From: Candidatus Gastranaerophilales bacterium
Lineage (GTDB): Bacteria; Cyanobacteriota; Vampirovibrionia; Gastranaerophilales; Gastranaerophilaceae
Length of the DNA stretch: 64,000 nt
Direction: 5' to 3'
NCBI GenBank assembly: GCA_944325735.1
Contig: CALVBI010000002.1
Location: 620,001 to 684,000 of the forward strand
Below are positions 34,632-44,055 of this stretch, piece by piece. The number at the start of each line of letters is the position of its first letter. Position 1 is the stretch's first letter. The notes under the pieces were generated by a model. That model had not been told where the DNA came from. It worked only from the letters and a program-made list of their open reading frames with translations, and did no database searches. The translations under genes were made by a program, and so were the position numbers.

Positions 34632-35897
34632 TTGATTAAGGATAATATCAAAAATTTTATAAAGAAACATAATCTGTCAGGGACAATTATTGTGGCATTT
34701 TCTGGTGGTTATGATTCAATGTGTCTTTTAGATATTCTTGATAAACTTGGAGAAAAAGTTATTGCTGTTCACCTAAACCATAATTGGCGTGGAGAAGAAA
34801 GCCTAAAAGAAGCTGAAAACTGTGAAAATTTTGCAAAATCAAGAGGTATACAATACTATTCTGAAATTCTATCAGATTGTATTGAAAAAACCGAAACAGC
34901 AGCACGCGAAGCTAGATATGATTTTTTCAGAAGATGTGCAAAAAAATTTAACTCAAAAATTGTATTCACTGCACACAATTTTGACGATAATGCAGAAACT
35001 GTTCTTTATAGAATTATACGAGGTACAGGTACAATAGGACTTCAAGGTATTGCCGAAAAAAGAGACATCTTTTTCAGACCTCTTTTAAAAACAACAAGAG
35101 CTGAAATAGAAAAATATTGCAAAGATAACAATCTTAATCCCAATAATGACAGCTCAAATTCAAATACAAAATACAAAAGAAACTTTATTAGGCATAAAAT
35201 TATTCCATTACTTAAAGAAATTAATCCAAATGTCACAGATGCGCTAAATTCGCTTTCTGAAATTGCATATGAAGAGAATCGTCTAATTGATACTTACCTG
35301 CCTAAAAATCTCATTCTGGCCTCTGAAATTGAACAAAAAAGATTAATCTATAAAATACTTAATGAAAATAACATAGATTACGATAGAGAAAAAATTGAAA
35401 ACATTAAAAAATTTATACAAGAAAATAAAAATTCAAAATCAGGGAAAAAAATATCTTTAACAGATAATCTATGGCTATTCGTCAGCAGCAAAAAGGTAGA
35501 AATCATAACTAAAACAGAAAAAAACACTGAAGAAATAAATATATCAAAATGTGGGAAATACAAATTTGAAGATTATATCTTTTCAATTGAAAAATATAAT
35601 GAAGAAATAACTGAATTCCCTAATGATACAGAATATAAAGCCTATATATCTGCTAATGAAATAAATTTTACACTAAGACACAGAAAAGACGGAGATAAAA
35701 TACAACCTCTCGGGTCTAAAGGCTCTCAAAAATTAAAAAAATACTTAAATGAAAAGAAAATTCCTCAACATGAAAAAGATAAACTAATCTTTTTATGTAA
35801 GGATAATGAAATCTTATGGGCAGCAGGTATTGGGTTAAGTGAAAAAATTAAAGTTGCCCAAAAGCCAACACATATGCTAAAATTAGAAAAGAGGTAG
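34632..35897 (+). CDS. tilS: tRNA(Ile)-lysidine synthase
   Basis: The enzyme changes C34 of tRNA-Ile(CAU) to lysidine so that AUA can be read. The 421-residue protein has the PP-loop motif FSGGYDSMCLLD (about residues 24-35), HLNHNWRGEE, TAHNFDDNAETVLYRIIRGTG, and a C-terminal TilS domain LRHRKDGDKIQPLGSKG ... KKIPQHEKD. The start is TTG, next to the preceding stop. tilS followed by hpt is a widely conserved order, usually with ftsH next; here a histidine kinase occupies that place. Confidence 0.95.
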   Translation: MIKDNIKNFIKKHNLSGTIIVAFSGGYDSMCLLDILDKLGEKVIAVHLNHNWRGEESLKEAENCENFAKSRGIQYYSEILSDCIEKTETAAREARYDFFRRCAKKFNSKIVFTAHNFDDNAETVLYRIIRGTGTIGLQGIAEKRDIFFRPLLKTTRAEIEKYCKDNNLNPNNDSSNSNTKYKRNFIRHKIIPLLKEINPNVTDALNSLSEIAYEENRLIDTYLPKNLILASEIEQKRLIYKILNENNIDYDREKIENIKKFIQENKNSKSGKKISLTDNLWLFVSSKKVEIITKTEKNTEEINISKCGKYKFEDYIFSIEKYNEEITEFPNDTEYKAYISANEINFTLRHRKDGDKIQPLGSKGSQKLKKYLNEKKIPQHEKDKLIFLCKDNEILWAAGIGLSEKIKVAQKPTHMLKLEKR

Positions 35898-35900
35898 GTT

Positions 35901-36440
35901 ATGGATATAAATAAATTAAAAATTCTTTTCACTGAAGAACAAATTCAATCAAGAATAAAAGAACTTGCAGATGAAATGAATAAATTTTATGGAAACGAAG
36001 AAGTTTACGCAATATGTGTATTAAAAGGTGCTGTGATGTTTGCTGTGGATTTGGTAAAACACCTTAATATGCCTTTAAAAATTGAATTTATAAGATTATC
36101 CAGCTATAATGGAGGCACAAGTACCTCAGGCAAAGTAAATGCTGTAGATATATCATTACCTGATCTCAATGGAAAAAATGTTTTAATTATTGAAGATATT
36201 GTAGATACAGGATTAACTGCAAAATTCCTGCTTGATTTCCTAAACTGCAACTTCCATACTAAATCTACAAAATTCTGCTCTCTTTTAGATAAAAAAATAA
36301 CACGAGTAGCAGATGTTGATGCTGATTATTACGGATTTGAAGTCGATGATAAATTTTTAATCGGCTATGGGCTTGATTATGATGGTTATTATAGAAACTT
36401 AAGATACATAGGATATGTTGATAAATCAGATTTGGAGTAA
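35901..36440 (+). CDS. hpt: Hypoxanthine phosphoribosyltransferase
   Basis: The 179-residue enzyme salvages hypoxanthine/guanine with PRPP. The PRPP loop VLIIEDIVDTGLTAKFLLD (about 94-112), the early LKGAVMFAVDLVK and the FVIGYGLDYDGYYRNL-like FLIGYGLDYDGYYRNL stretch are all typical. It starts three bases after tilS and ends three bases before the histidine kinase, so it is clearly in the same transcript. GAGG precedes the ATG. Confidence 0.95.
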   Translation: MDINKLKILFTEEQIQSRIKELADEMNKFYGNEEVYAICVLKGAVMFAVDLVKHLNMPLKIEFIRLSSYNGGTSTSGKVNAVDISLPDLNGKNVLIIEDIVDTGLTAKFLLDFLNCNFHTKSTKFCSLLDKKITRVADVDADYYGFEVDDKFLIGYGLDYDGYYRNLRYIGYVDKSDLE

Positions 36441-36443
36441 AAA

Positions 36444-37538
36444 TTGGCTGAATATGAAAAATCTATTGAATTAATGAATGAATTTTTTAATATTGAACAG
36501 TCTGAAAATTTTTCTAATGAAATTTTTCAGACACTACAAAAAATTATCAATTTTGATTCAGGATACATATTCTACACAAATCCTACAAGATTAGAATATT
36601 CATGCAATCCAAAAACAAATGACATTAATAATATACAAGGGAATTACCTTGTAGAAGATTTAAAAATTAAAAATACTGTTTTTGGAAAAATTATTATCAC
36701 CGGAAACTATTTTTCTGATAATGATAAAAAAGTATTTAAAACTTGTGCATCAATCATTGCAAATATAACAAAAGATAAAGAAATTTCAAAAATTATAAAA
36801 ATGCAAATACAAGCCTTACAAGAAGGCTATGAAAAGGTTCAAAAAAGTAATAAGAAAATACTTGAATCAGAAAAAATAAAAACTAAATTTATATCGCACA
36901 TATCACATGAATTACGAACACCACTCAATTCTATTTTAGGATTTTCTGATTTACTTGGGAATGAATATATAGGAAAACTAAACGAAAAACAAAAAGAATA
37001 CATCAACGATATAAAAATTTCCGGTCTGCATTTATTAGGTATGATTAATGAAATACTTGATATGTCAAAAATTGAAGCAGGAGCTATTAAGCTTACCTTA
37101 CGAGAATTTGAAATTAAACAAGCAATAAATGAAGTTATAAATATAATAAATCCTCTTCTTATCAAAAAACATCAAACATTAGAAACTTACATAGAAGAAT
37201 TTAAAATAAAAGCAGATTATCAAAAAATCCAGCAAATACTATTTAATCTGCTCAGTAATGCAATTAAATACACTCCTGAAAATGGAAAAATCAAGATTAG
37301 TACATCTAAAAAAGATAATTCTGCAATAATTCAAATAGAAGACAATGGAATAGGAATAGCAACTAAAAATCATAAAAAAATATTTAAAAAATTTGAACAA
37401 ATAGGAGAAGCTCAAGCAAATTCTACAGGATTAGGACTATCTATAACCAAAGAACTTATAAAATTACACAAAGGTAAAATAGCCATAAATAGTGAACTTG
37501 ATAAAGGCTCAATATTCAAAATCACCTTGCCACAGTAA
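36444..37538 (+). CDS. Soluble sensor histidine kinase
   Basis: The 364-residue protein has no membrane segment. An N-terminal GAF-like sensor region (about 5-110) and coiled-coil (about 112-145) lead to HisKA with the phospho-accepting His155 in SHISHELRTPLNSILGF, and an HATPase_c domain with N-box FNLLSNAIKYTPENG, G1 IEDNGIGIA and G2 GLGLSITKEL. No response regulator gene is beside it, so it is an orphan kinase. The start is TTG with GGAG upstream. It closes the eight-gene run. Confidence 0.92.
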   Translation: MAEYEKSIELMNEFFNIEQSENFSNEIFQTLQKIINFDSGYIFYTNPTRLEYSCNPKTNDINNIQGNYLVEDLKIKNTVFGKIIITGNYFSDNDKKVFKTCASIIANITKDKEISKIIKMQIQALQEGYEKVQKSNKKILESEKIKTKFISHISHELRTPLNSILGFSDLLGNEYIGKLNEKQKEYINDIKISGLHLLGMINEILDMSKIEAGAIKLTLREFEIKQAINEVINIINPLLIKKHQTLETYIEEFKIKADYQKIQQILFNLLSNAIKYTPENGKIKISTSKKDNSAIIQIEDNGIGIATKNHKKIFKKFEQIGEAQANSTGLGLSITKELIKLHKGKIAINSELDKGSIFKITLPQ

Positions 37539-37547
37539 TATATAGGG

Positions 37548-37576
37548 TTGTTTTTTATTTAAACATATGTTATAAT
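37548..37576 (+). promoter_or_regulatory. Promoter of the DUF4013-like gene
   Basis: TTGTTT (37548-37553), 17 bases, TATAAT (37571-37576) with TG just upstream (TGTTATAAT). It starts inside the end of the kinase operon. Confidence 0.75.
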
Positions 37577-37611
37577 AAAATGGTAAAGAAAGAATAGAGG
37601 AGTTTGGATTT

Positions 37612-38328
37612 ATGGCATCTATAAAAGACGCTTTTGAAGAATCATTTCAGGATAATCACGCAATTATAAAATACATTTTATTTGCAATTCCTGTATATTA
37701 TTGTGTTCATTTATACTCTAATGCTACCAAAGGAGATTTAACCGGTTTTTGGTGGATGTTTGGAGTTACATTCTTATTACTTTTTGGTTTTTTAATAAAA
37801 TGTACAACCAATGTAAGAAATGGAAAAGATCACGTACTACCTTCATTTAATATCTTTGCTCTATTTTGGGCAGGTATAAAAGGAACAGTTGCCTTAGGTC
37901 CATCTATTGCAATTAACTGTTGGTTAGCATCATTGTTAACAGGTTTAGTTGCTAATTATATTCCAGAACCAAATACACTTCTTATTTTCCAAGTTATAAT
38001 ATGGGGGCTATTTGGATCAATTATATTAACTGGTTATTTGTGCTATGCAAAAAGCTTTAAAATTTCCGATGCATACAATTTTAAAGTAATATCTGAATCT
38101 TGTTGTGATATTTTAGTCGCAGTTTTATTTATGATCCCACAAGTACTATTAGCTAATGCTCTTTTGATCATACCTGTTTCATATGTTATATGGGTATTTT
38201 TAGGAATACCACACCCTGTTGCAATATATTACTGGAGTATGGTATTAATATTCAACCTTGCAATGTGCGGTCATTATTTAGCACAAGTTGATTATGAAGC
38301 TATTGAAACAAAAGAAAAAAGCCAATAA
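37612..38328 (+). CDS. DUF4013-like multi-pass membrane protein
   Basis: The 238-residue protein has about six hydrophobic helices. The features NVRNGKDHVLPSF followed by WAGIKGTVAL, and the late YYWSMVLIFNLAMCGHYLAQV, fit what I remember of DUF4013 proteins, whose role is unknown. The N-terminal FEESFQDNHAIIKY is likely cytoplasmic. It has its own extended -10 promoter, a GAGGAG Shine-Dalgarno and a two-way terminator. Confidence 0.7.
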   Translation: MASIKDAFEESFQDNHAIIKYILFAIPVYYCVHLYSNATKGDLTGFWWMFGVTFLLLFGFLIKCTTNVRNGKDHVLPSFNIFALFWAGIKGTVALGPSIAINCWLASLLTGLVANYIPEPNTLLIFQVIIWGLFGSIILTGYLCYAKSFKISDAYNFKVISESCCDILVAVLFMIPQVLLANALLIIPVSYVIWVFLGIPHPVAIYYWSMVLIFNLAMCGHYLAQVDYEAIETKEKSQ

Positions 38329-38359
38329 AAAATAAAAAGTTTTATAATTTATAACAAAT

Positions 38360-38391
38360 AAAAAAAGCCTCAAGTAAAAAGAGGCTTTTTT
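38360..38391. terminator. Two-way terminator between the membrane-protein gene and uvrB
   Basis: AAAAAAGCCTC and GAGGCTTTTTT pair over an AAGTAAAAA loop. Confidence 0.92.
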
Positions 38392-40378
38392 ATTTTTCAA
38401 TCATTTCTCTAAGTTTTTTTAATTTATCACGTATTTCTGCAGCGCGTTCAAAATCGAGGATTTTTGCAGCTTTATGCATATCTTTTTCAAGTTTATCAAT
38501 AAGTTTTGGAAGATCTTTTTTATCAATTCCCATGTCAACCATCTCTTCTGCAACTATATCTTCTAAATCTCGATAACTTGCAACAAGAGATAATAAATTA
38601 TTTTCAATAGGTTTTTTAATTGTTTGCGGGATTATTCCATACTTTTTATTATATTCAAGCTGAATTTTTCTTCTGCGTTCTGTTTCAGATATTGCCTTTT
38701 CCATAGACTCAGTCATTCTATCAGCATACATAATAACTTCACCACAAGCATTACGAGCAGCACGCCCGATAGTTTGGATTAAACTCGTTTCAGATCTTAA
38801 AAAGCCTTCCTTATCTGCATCCATAATTGCAACAAGTGAAACTTCTGGAATATCCAGACCTTCTCTCAAAAGATTAACACCAATAAGGACATCAAACTCT
38901 CCTAATCGTAAATCTCTCAAAATTTCTACACGCTCTAATGATTGAATTTCACTATGAAGATACCTGACTTTTATTCCTTCTTGAATAAAGAAATCTGTCA
39001 AATCCTCTGCCATACGCTTGGTTAGAGTAGTAATTAATACCCTTTCATCTTTTTCCGTGCGTTTTTTAATTTCTTCTTTTAAATCATTTATTTGTGATTC
39101 AATAGGACGAACTGAAATTTTAGGATCGACAAGACCTGTAGGTCTGATGATTTGTTCAACTAACTGAGCAGAAGTCTGTCTTTCAAAATCACCTGGAGTT
39201 GCTGATATATAAATTTTTTGATGGACTTTTTTAAAGAATTCTTCATTTTTTAAAGGTCTGTTATCCCTTGCACAAGGCAATCTAAAGCCATATTCAATTA
39301 AAGTATTTTTTCTTGAAGAATCACCGTGATACATTCCCTTTAACTGAGGAAGAGTAACATGAGATTCATCAATTACAGTTAAAAAATCACCCCTAAAATA
39401 ATCTAATAAAGTTGCTGGGGCAGAACCTTTCGGGCGACGCTCAATTATTCTTGAATAATTTTCAATACCTGAACAATAGCCCATTTCTTTAATCATTTCA
39501 ATATCATATTTAACTCTTTGTTCTAATCTTTGAGCTTCAACAAGTTTATTTTCATTCTGAAGTTCTACAAGTCTATGTTGAAGTTCTTCTTTTATCAATT
39601 TTATTGTTTCTTCAACATTTTCATCATATGAAAGATAATGCACTGCAGGATAAATTACAACTTTTTGAGGAGTTTCAATTATTTCACCTGTCACATTATC
39701 GATTCTGACAATTTTTTCAATTTCATCGCCAAAGAAATAAACTCTCGTAATAATTTTTTCATAAGCAGGCATAATTTCAACAATATCACCTCTTGCACGG
39801 AATGTTGAACGTTCCAGAACAAGATCATTTCTTGTATACTGAACACTAACAAGATGTTTTAACAAATCATCACGATTAATTTCATCCCCAACATTTAATT
39901 CAACAGAACCTTTAAAATAATTTTCTGGAAGCCCCAAACCATAAATACAACTTACTGAGGCAACAATAATTACATCATTTCTTTCATACAGGCATCTTGT
40001 AGCATTGTGCCTTAATCTATCAATTTCTTCATTAATAGATGCTGATTTTTCAATAAAAGTATCAGTCCGAGGAATATAAGCTTCAGGCTGATAATAATCA
40101 TAATAACTTATAAAATATTCAACAGCATTATCAGGAAATAACTCCTTAAACTCATTATATAACTGAGCTGCAAGAGTTTTATTGTGTGCAATGATAAGCG
40201 TCGGTCTTTGGATTTTTTCAATAACATTTGCAATAGTAAATGTTTTACCGGAACCTGTAATCCCCAACAAAGTCTGAGCATCATCACCTTTTTTAATTCC
40301 ATCAACCAATTGTTCGATAGCTTTTGGCTGATCTCCTGCTGGCTTATATTTAGATGATATTTTAAATTTTCTATCCAT
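38390..40378 (-). CDS. uvrB: Excinuclease ABC subunit B
   Basis: UvrB is the damage-verifying helicase-like subunit of nucleotide excision repair. The 662-residue protein has Walker [13 protein letters not shown] (about 38-49), the DNA-locking beta-hairpin [48 protein letters not shown]-like [17 protein letters not shown] and IGRAARN, and the C-terminal UVR motif (about 620-655) that binds UvrC. I saw no LexA-type box in the upstream region. The start [18 protein letters not shown] is standard. Confidence 0.98.
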   Translation of the reverse strand: MDRKFKISSKYKPAGDQPKAIEQLVDGIKKGDDAQTLLGITGSGKTFTIANVIEKIQRPTLIIAHNKTLAAQLYNEFKELFPDNAVEYFISYYDYYQPEAYIPRTDTFIEKSASINEEIDRLRHNATRCLYERNDVIIVASVSCIYGLGLPENYFKGSVELNVGDEINRDDLLKHLVSVQYTRNDLVLERSTFRARGDIVEIMPAYEKIITRVYFFGDEIEKIVRIDNVTGEIIETPQKVVIYPAVHYLSYDENVEETIKLIKEELQHRLVELQNENKLVEAQRLEQRVKYDIEMIKEMGYCSGIENYSRIIERRPKGSAPATLLDYFRGDFLTVIDESHVTLPQLKGMYHGDSSRKNTLIEYGFRLPCARDNRPLKNEEFFKKVHQKIYISATPGDFERQTSAQLVEQIIRPTGLVDPKISVRPIESQINDLKEEIKKRTEKDERVLITTLTKRMAEDLTDFFIQEGIKVRYLHSEIQSLERVEILRDLRLGEFDVLIGVNLLREGLDIPEVSLVAIMDADKEGFLRSETSLIQTIGRAARNACGEVIMYADRMTESMEKAISETERRRKIQLEYNKKYGIIPQTIKKPIENNLLSLVASYRDLEDIVAEEMVDMGIDKKDLPKLIDKLEKDMHKAAKILDFERAAEIRDKLKKLREMIEK

Positions 40379-40475
40379 ATTAAAATTATACTAAAATAAA
40401 AAAAACTAGCAAAAAATTTTTTTTACTAGTTTATAGTAAAATAGGAATATTCTAAAAAGTTAAGGACCCCAAAAA

Positions 40476-41546
40476 TTGATTAATCCGATACTAAACGCAG
40501 ATACAAAAAAGAATACACAAGAAAAATACAAAGATCCGTTAAGTAAGAAATTACCGGTAATGATGTCCTATTCAAGTGAAGTAGGTACTGCAATTTCTGA
40601 GATTGCTCCAAAACTTGGAGCAGCACTATGGGCGCCAACTTTTATGTATCTGGGAGCTGACATATACGACAAATATAAAAATGACAAAACAAGTTATAAT
40701 CCAAGTGCAAAGAGAGCTCTTAAAAGAGCTATTTATCAAGGATTAACTTCAATTGTAGCTCTTCCAGCAGTAATTATTGCCGGTCAATTTATAGCATCAC
40801 CACTTGGGAAACTAGGGAAAGCCGGCATTAGCGGGAATGCAAAAGATGCTGTATATAAACATATTAAAAATGTAATAGACCAAGCACATGGCAGTGCTCT
40901 TGATAATTACGAAAGTTTTAATCGTATTATTACAGAAACCTTAGAAAATAAAATAAAAGTTCGAAACAACGAGAAAAAAACAATTAATCCATTCAAACGC
41001 TTTTATAACAAATATTTTACAGATAGATACGATTTACTTAGCTCCGATAAAGATAAAATCATTAAGTTTGCAAAAGAAAATGCCCTTGCAACATTTAATA
41101 TAAAAAATGCACTCAAACATGGTGACAAAAATAAAATTCCAAGCAAAGTTTATCACAAATACAATGATATACTACCAGTAATGAAAGAAATGTATAAAGA
41201 AGGCGATTATGCGTATCAGGCAACTAGAAACGCTCTAAAAGAATATCAAAATTCATTAATATTTAAAAATAAATTACTAAAAACAATAGGCGGTCTTGGT
41301 ACATTATTTTTACTCGCAACTCCTATTAATACATTCGTTGATAAACAACTAATGAAAAAATATATTGGACCAGGTATTGATCAAATATCACATAATTTCG
41401 TTAACGAATCTCGAATGAAATCAATCTTTAACGACATGAAAGATAGAATTACAAATCAGAATGATAAAAACGAGAAGACATCGAACCTGCTTCAGAAAGT
41501 AAAGACTCAGCCCTTATCGAAGTCAAAGGTTGAGGTATCTCAGTAA
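40476..41546 (+). CDS. Lineage-specific protein with hydrophobic segments
   Basis: The 356-residue protein is not recognised. There are two hydrophobic regions near the N-terminus (about 40-60 and 85-110) and one near the C-terminus (about 268-287), with a long Lys-rich helical middle (FKRFYNKYFTDRYDLL at about 167-185, similar in pattern to FKGFLKKNFVDRFRIT in the protein at 45780). It starts at TTG with AAGGA upstream. Its last 32 codons overlap the end of the CpaF-like gene on the other strand. The two 45780/40476 proteins may be distant paralogues. Confidence 0.65.
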   Translation: MINPILNADTKKNTQEKYKDPLSKKLPVMMSYSSEVGTAISEIAPKLGAALWAPTFMYLGADIYDKYKNDKTSYNPSAKRALKRAIYQGLTSIVALPAVIIAGQFIASPLGKLGKAGISGNAKDAVYKHIKNVIDQAHGSALDNYESFNRIITETLENKIKVRNNEKKTINPFKRFYNKYFTDRYDLLSSDKDKIIKFAKENALATFNIKNALKHGDKNKIPSKVYHKYNDILPVMKEMYKEGDYAYQATRNALKEYQNSLIFKNKLLKTIGGLGTLFLLATPINTFVDKQLMKKYIGPGIDQISHNFVNESRMKSIFNDMKDRITNQNDKNEKTSNLLQKVKTQPLSKSKVEVSQ

Positions 41547-42810
41547 CATACCCACCATCTTCATATTTAGCGATAACCTTTACTGAGAGAGCTGCAGTTC
41601 TTGCAGGTGTAAGTTCGACAACTGAAGTTACACGTCTTACACCATCATTCATTCGATTTAGTTGTATAATATAGTCAATATTTGTAAGAACCTTTGTCTT
41701 TGCATATTTCTCAGAAATATTATCAGCTGAAATAACAGCAGAAATAAGCTTTGACAAAGCATTATCAATAGATGAAGCACGTAAAGTTAATATATTACCT
41801 TTGACATCTGATAATTCTGGAATTACAAAATTTAAATCAGACAAAATATAATCAGAAGACATTTTTAAAATATTAGATAACAACAAATAATAATCATCAG
41901 AATGTTTATCTATTGAAAACTTCATCAATGTATTAAAATCAGCAGTAATAGAAGGAAAATTCTCTAATAAAATTGCTCTTTTATCCTCTAAAGTTGATTT
42001 TACTAATACATCTAAAAGAGTAGTTTTTCCTGAGTTTATATCACCTGATATTATAATATTTTTCTTGGAATTGATCATCAAAATAATAAAATCAAGAATT
42101 TCTTTTGACATCATATTATTTTGAACAAGCTTATCCATATCAAAATCGCAAGACTTTCTAATAGTAATGTTATAACCTGATTGAGAAATATTAGGCATAA
42201 TAATAGTAATAACCAAATTATTAACCTTGCAATTCCAAATATTTTTAGAGCTATCAAACTTAACACCAGACATAGAAGAAATATTACTCAAAATAAAATT
42301 GATTTGCTTTTCATTCAACTTCATTTCAGTATTTAATATTTTCCCATTGATTTCAATATGAACACTATTTATACCATTCACATAAATAGCATCAACATTG
42401 TCCTGCACAATCAAATAATCTAAAGGGCCAAAGCCCATAATTGAAGTAAACAATTTTTCTATTAAATCATCTTTTTCATTATCTGCTAACTTTATAGATT
42501 CAGAAATCAATTTATTTTCAACAAAACTCTTAATTAAATCCTTTTGCTTATCAGCAGTATATTCAAACCATACAGGAATTGAATCAATTTTTTCTAATAA
42601 TGATTTTTTTAATTCTGTTTCAAAATCTATATCCAAAGTCTTTTCAGGGACTTGTTCCTCTACAACTGAATTCTCATGATTTAGCTCATTATCTACATTT
42701 TGCGAATTAATTTGAGCTTTTGAAAATACAAATTTTTTAGGTCTATCTTTTACAATATCGTCAGTTTCACTACTTTTAAATCTATTACTTAACTTACTAC
42801 TTTGTAACAC
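41449..42810 (-). CDS. CpaF/TadA-like secretion ATPase with degenerate catalytic motifs
   Basis: The 453-residue protein has the VirB11/CpaF architecture: an N-terminal domain with FGPLDYLIVQDNVDAIYVNG (about 127-146), NITIRKS, and a C-terminal RecA fold with Walker A SGDINSGKTTLL (about 255-266). However, the place of Walker B and the Glu (GEVRG in CpaF) reads YILSDLNFVIPEL, and the His-box (TIHAN) reads LTLRASS (about 341-347), with a shortened segment between. It may bind but not hydrolyse ATP normally. It is just downstream of cpaE (gap 2), and both may serve a tight-adherence-like pilus or a related machine. The 3' end overlaps 98 bases with the convergent gene. Confidence 0.82.
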   Translation of the reverse strand: MLQSSKLSNRFKSSETDDIVKDRPKKFVFSKAQINSQNVDNELNHENSVVEEQVPEKTLDIDFETELKKSLLEKIDSIPVWFEYTADKQKDLIKSFVENKLISESIKLADNEKDDLIEKLFTSIMGFGPLDYLIVQDNVDAIYVNGINSVHIEINGKILNTEMKLNEKQINFILSNISSMSGVKFDSSKNIWNCKVNNLVITIIMPNISQSGYNITIRKSCDFDMDKLVQNNMMSKEILDFIILMINSKKNIIISGDINSGKTTLLDVLVKSTLEDKRAILLENFPSITADFNTLMKFSIDKHSDDYYLLLSNILKMSSDYILSDLNFVIPELSDVKGNILTLRASSIDNALSKLISAVISADNISEKYAKTKVLTNIDYIIQLNRMNDGVRRVTSVVELTPARTAALSVKVIAKYEDGGYVTEIPQPLTSIRAESLLSEAGSMSSRFYHSDL

Positions 42811-42812
42811 TT

Positions 42813-43982
42813 TTAAATCCTTCCAAGCTTTTTATTTAATTTTTGACGATAAACACTGTCTGAAACCATTAATGCTAAATTTTTATAGCTTAATGCAACA
42901 TTAGAATCAGGATTAATATCAGACACTGGAACACCTTTATTAATTGCAGACATCATAGTAAAATAATTATTAGGTATTTTCCAATATAAACTTTTACCTA
43001 ATACCTCTTCGACATCTTCAGCTTTAATCTCATCATTTTCCATATAACGATTTACTAATACCTGAACTTTATCTTCATCAAATCCTAATTTCTCAAACAA
43101 TTCAAGACATCTTTGACAATTTCTTATTGCAGGTAAATTTACAATTGTCGCAAGAAAAATTAAATCAGAATTTTCCAAAGCTGTCATAGCTTTATTATCA
43201 AAACCACCAGATGTATCAACTACAACATATGAAAAAGTATCACGTAAAATATTAAATAACTTTGTAATATCCTTAGAGGATACATCATCAACCTGCTTAA
43301 AATAAGGAGGATCTGCTAAAACATATAAAGAAGTATCTTTATACTTTTCTAACGTAGATAATAGAAAATCCTCATTAATCTTATCTAAATTTTGAAGCAT
43401 ATAAGATATATTAAAAGAAGGCTTCAAATCAAGAAAAGTAGTAACATCACCCAGTTGAAAATTTAAATCAATAAGTGCAACATTTTCCTTAGTTATTTTT
43501 GCAAGTTCTAGAGCCAAATTAGATGCAATAGATGTTTTACCTACACCACCCTTGTTTGAATAAACAGTGATTACTCTACACTTAGATTTTTTAGGCTTAT
43601 CCCCTACTAAATCCTGATAAGTTTTATTCAAAACTTCAAAAAACTCATCTTTTATTAAAGGCAATGAAAGAAAATCAGAAGCACCAATTCTCATTGCTCT
43701 AATAACTAAATCAACTACAGGTCTGTCAGACAACGCAATTACTCTACAATCACTAAACTCTGATGTAATTTTAGATACAAAATTTAATGCTTGTTCCTGA
43801 TATTCAGAAACATCAACAATCACAAGCACCTTTGTAAGTTCTTTTATAGCACTATATGCTTTTGAAAAATCAGAAGTTTCTGCTAAAAAAGTAAAATTTT
43901 TGCAATCTTCAATATAACGTTTCAAAAGTTCTGCAGTATGCACCTGCTCAGTAATTACAATTGTTTGAATAGCTTGTTTCAT
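42813..43982 (-). CDS. CpaE-like MinD/ParA-family ATPase with receiver-like N-terminus
   Basis: The 389-residue protein has an N-terminal receiver-like domain (about 1-125, IVDVSE with Asp57) and a C-terminal MinD/ParA ATPase with deviant Walker A VYSNKGGVGKTSIASNLA (about 140-157), LIDLNFQLGDVTTFL and VVVDTSGGFDN (Walker B region). CpaE proteins place the Tad pilus apparatus. It lies 74 bases after a pilin-like gene and 2 bases before the CpaF-like gene, so the three form a pilus group. Confidence 0.88.
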   Translation of the reverse strand: MKQAIQTIVITEQVHTAELLKRYIEDCKNFTFLAETSDFSKAYSAIKELTKVLVIVDVSEYQEQALNFVSKITSEFSDCRVIALSDRPVVDLVIRAMRIGASDFLSLPLIKDEFFEVLNKTYQDLVGDKPKKSKCRVITVYSNKGGVGKTSIASNLALELAKITKENVALIDLNFQLGDVTTFLDLKPSFNISYMLQNLDKINEDFLLSTLEKYKDTSLYVLADPPYFKQVDDVSSKDITKLFNILRDTFSYVVVDTSGGFDNKAMTALENSDLIFLATIVNLPAIRNCQRCLELFEKLGFDEDKVQVLVNRYMENDEIKAEDVEEVLGKSLYWKIPNNYFTMMSAINKGVPVSDINPDSNVALSYKNLALMVSDSVYRQKLNKKLGRI

Positions 43983-44006
43983 ACAAGAATTGTAACATAT
44001 TAAGCC

Positions 44007-44039
44007 TCAATAAGCAATAATTTTATTATTGCTTATTGA
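44007..44039. repeat. 14-base inverted repeat between pilin and cpaE-like genes
   Basis: TCAATAAGCAATAA-TTTTA-TTATTGCTTATTGA can fold into a long hairpin without a T-tract. It may be an mRNA stability or processing element that sets unequal amounts of pilin and ATPase mRNA. Confidence 0.8.
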
Positions 44040-44055
44040 ATTTATAATATTAACA

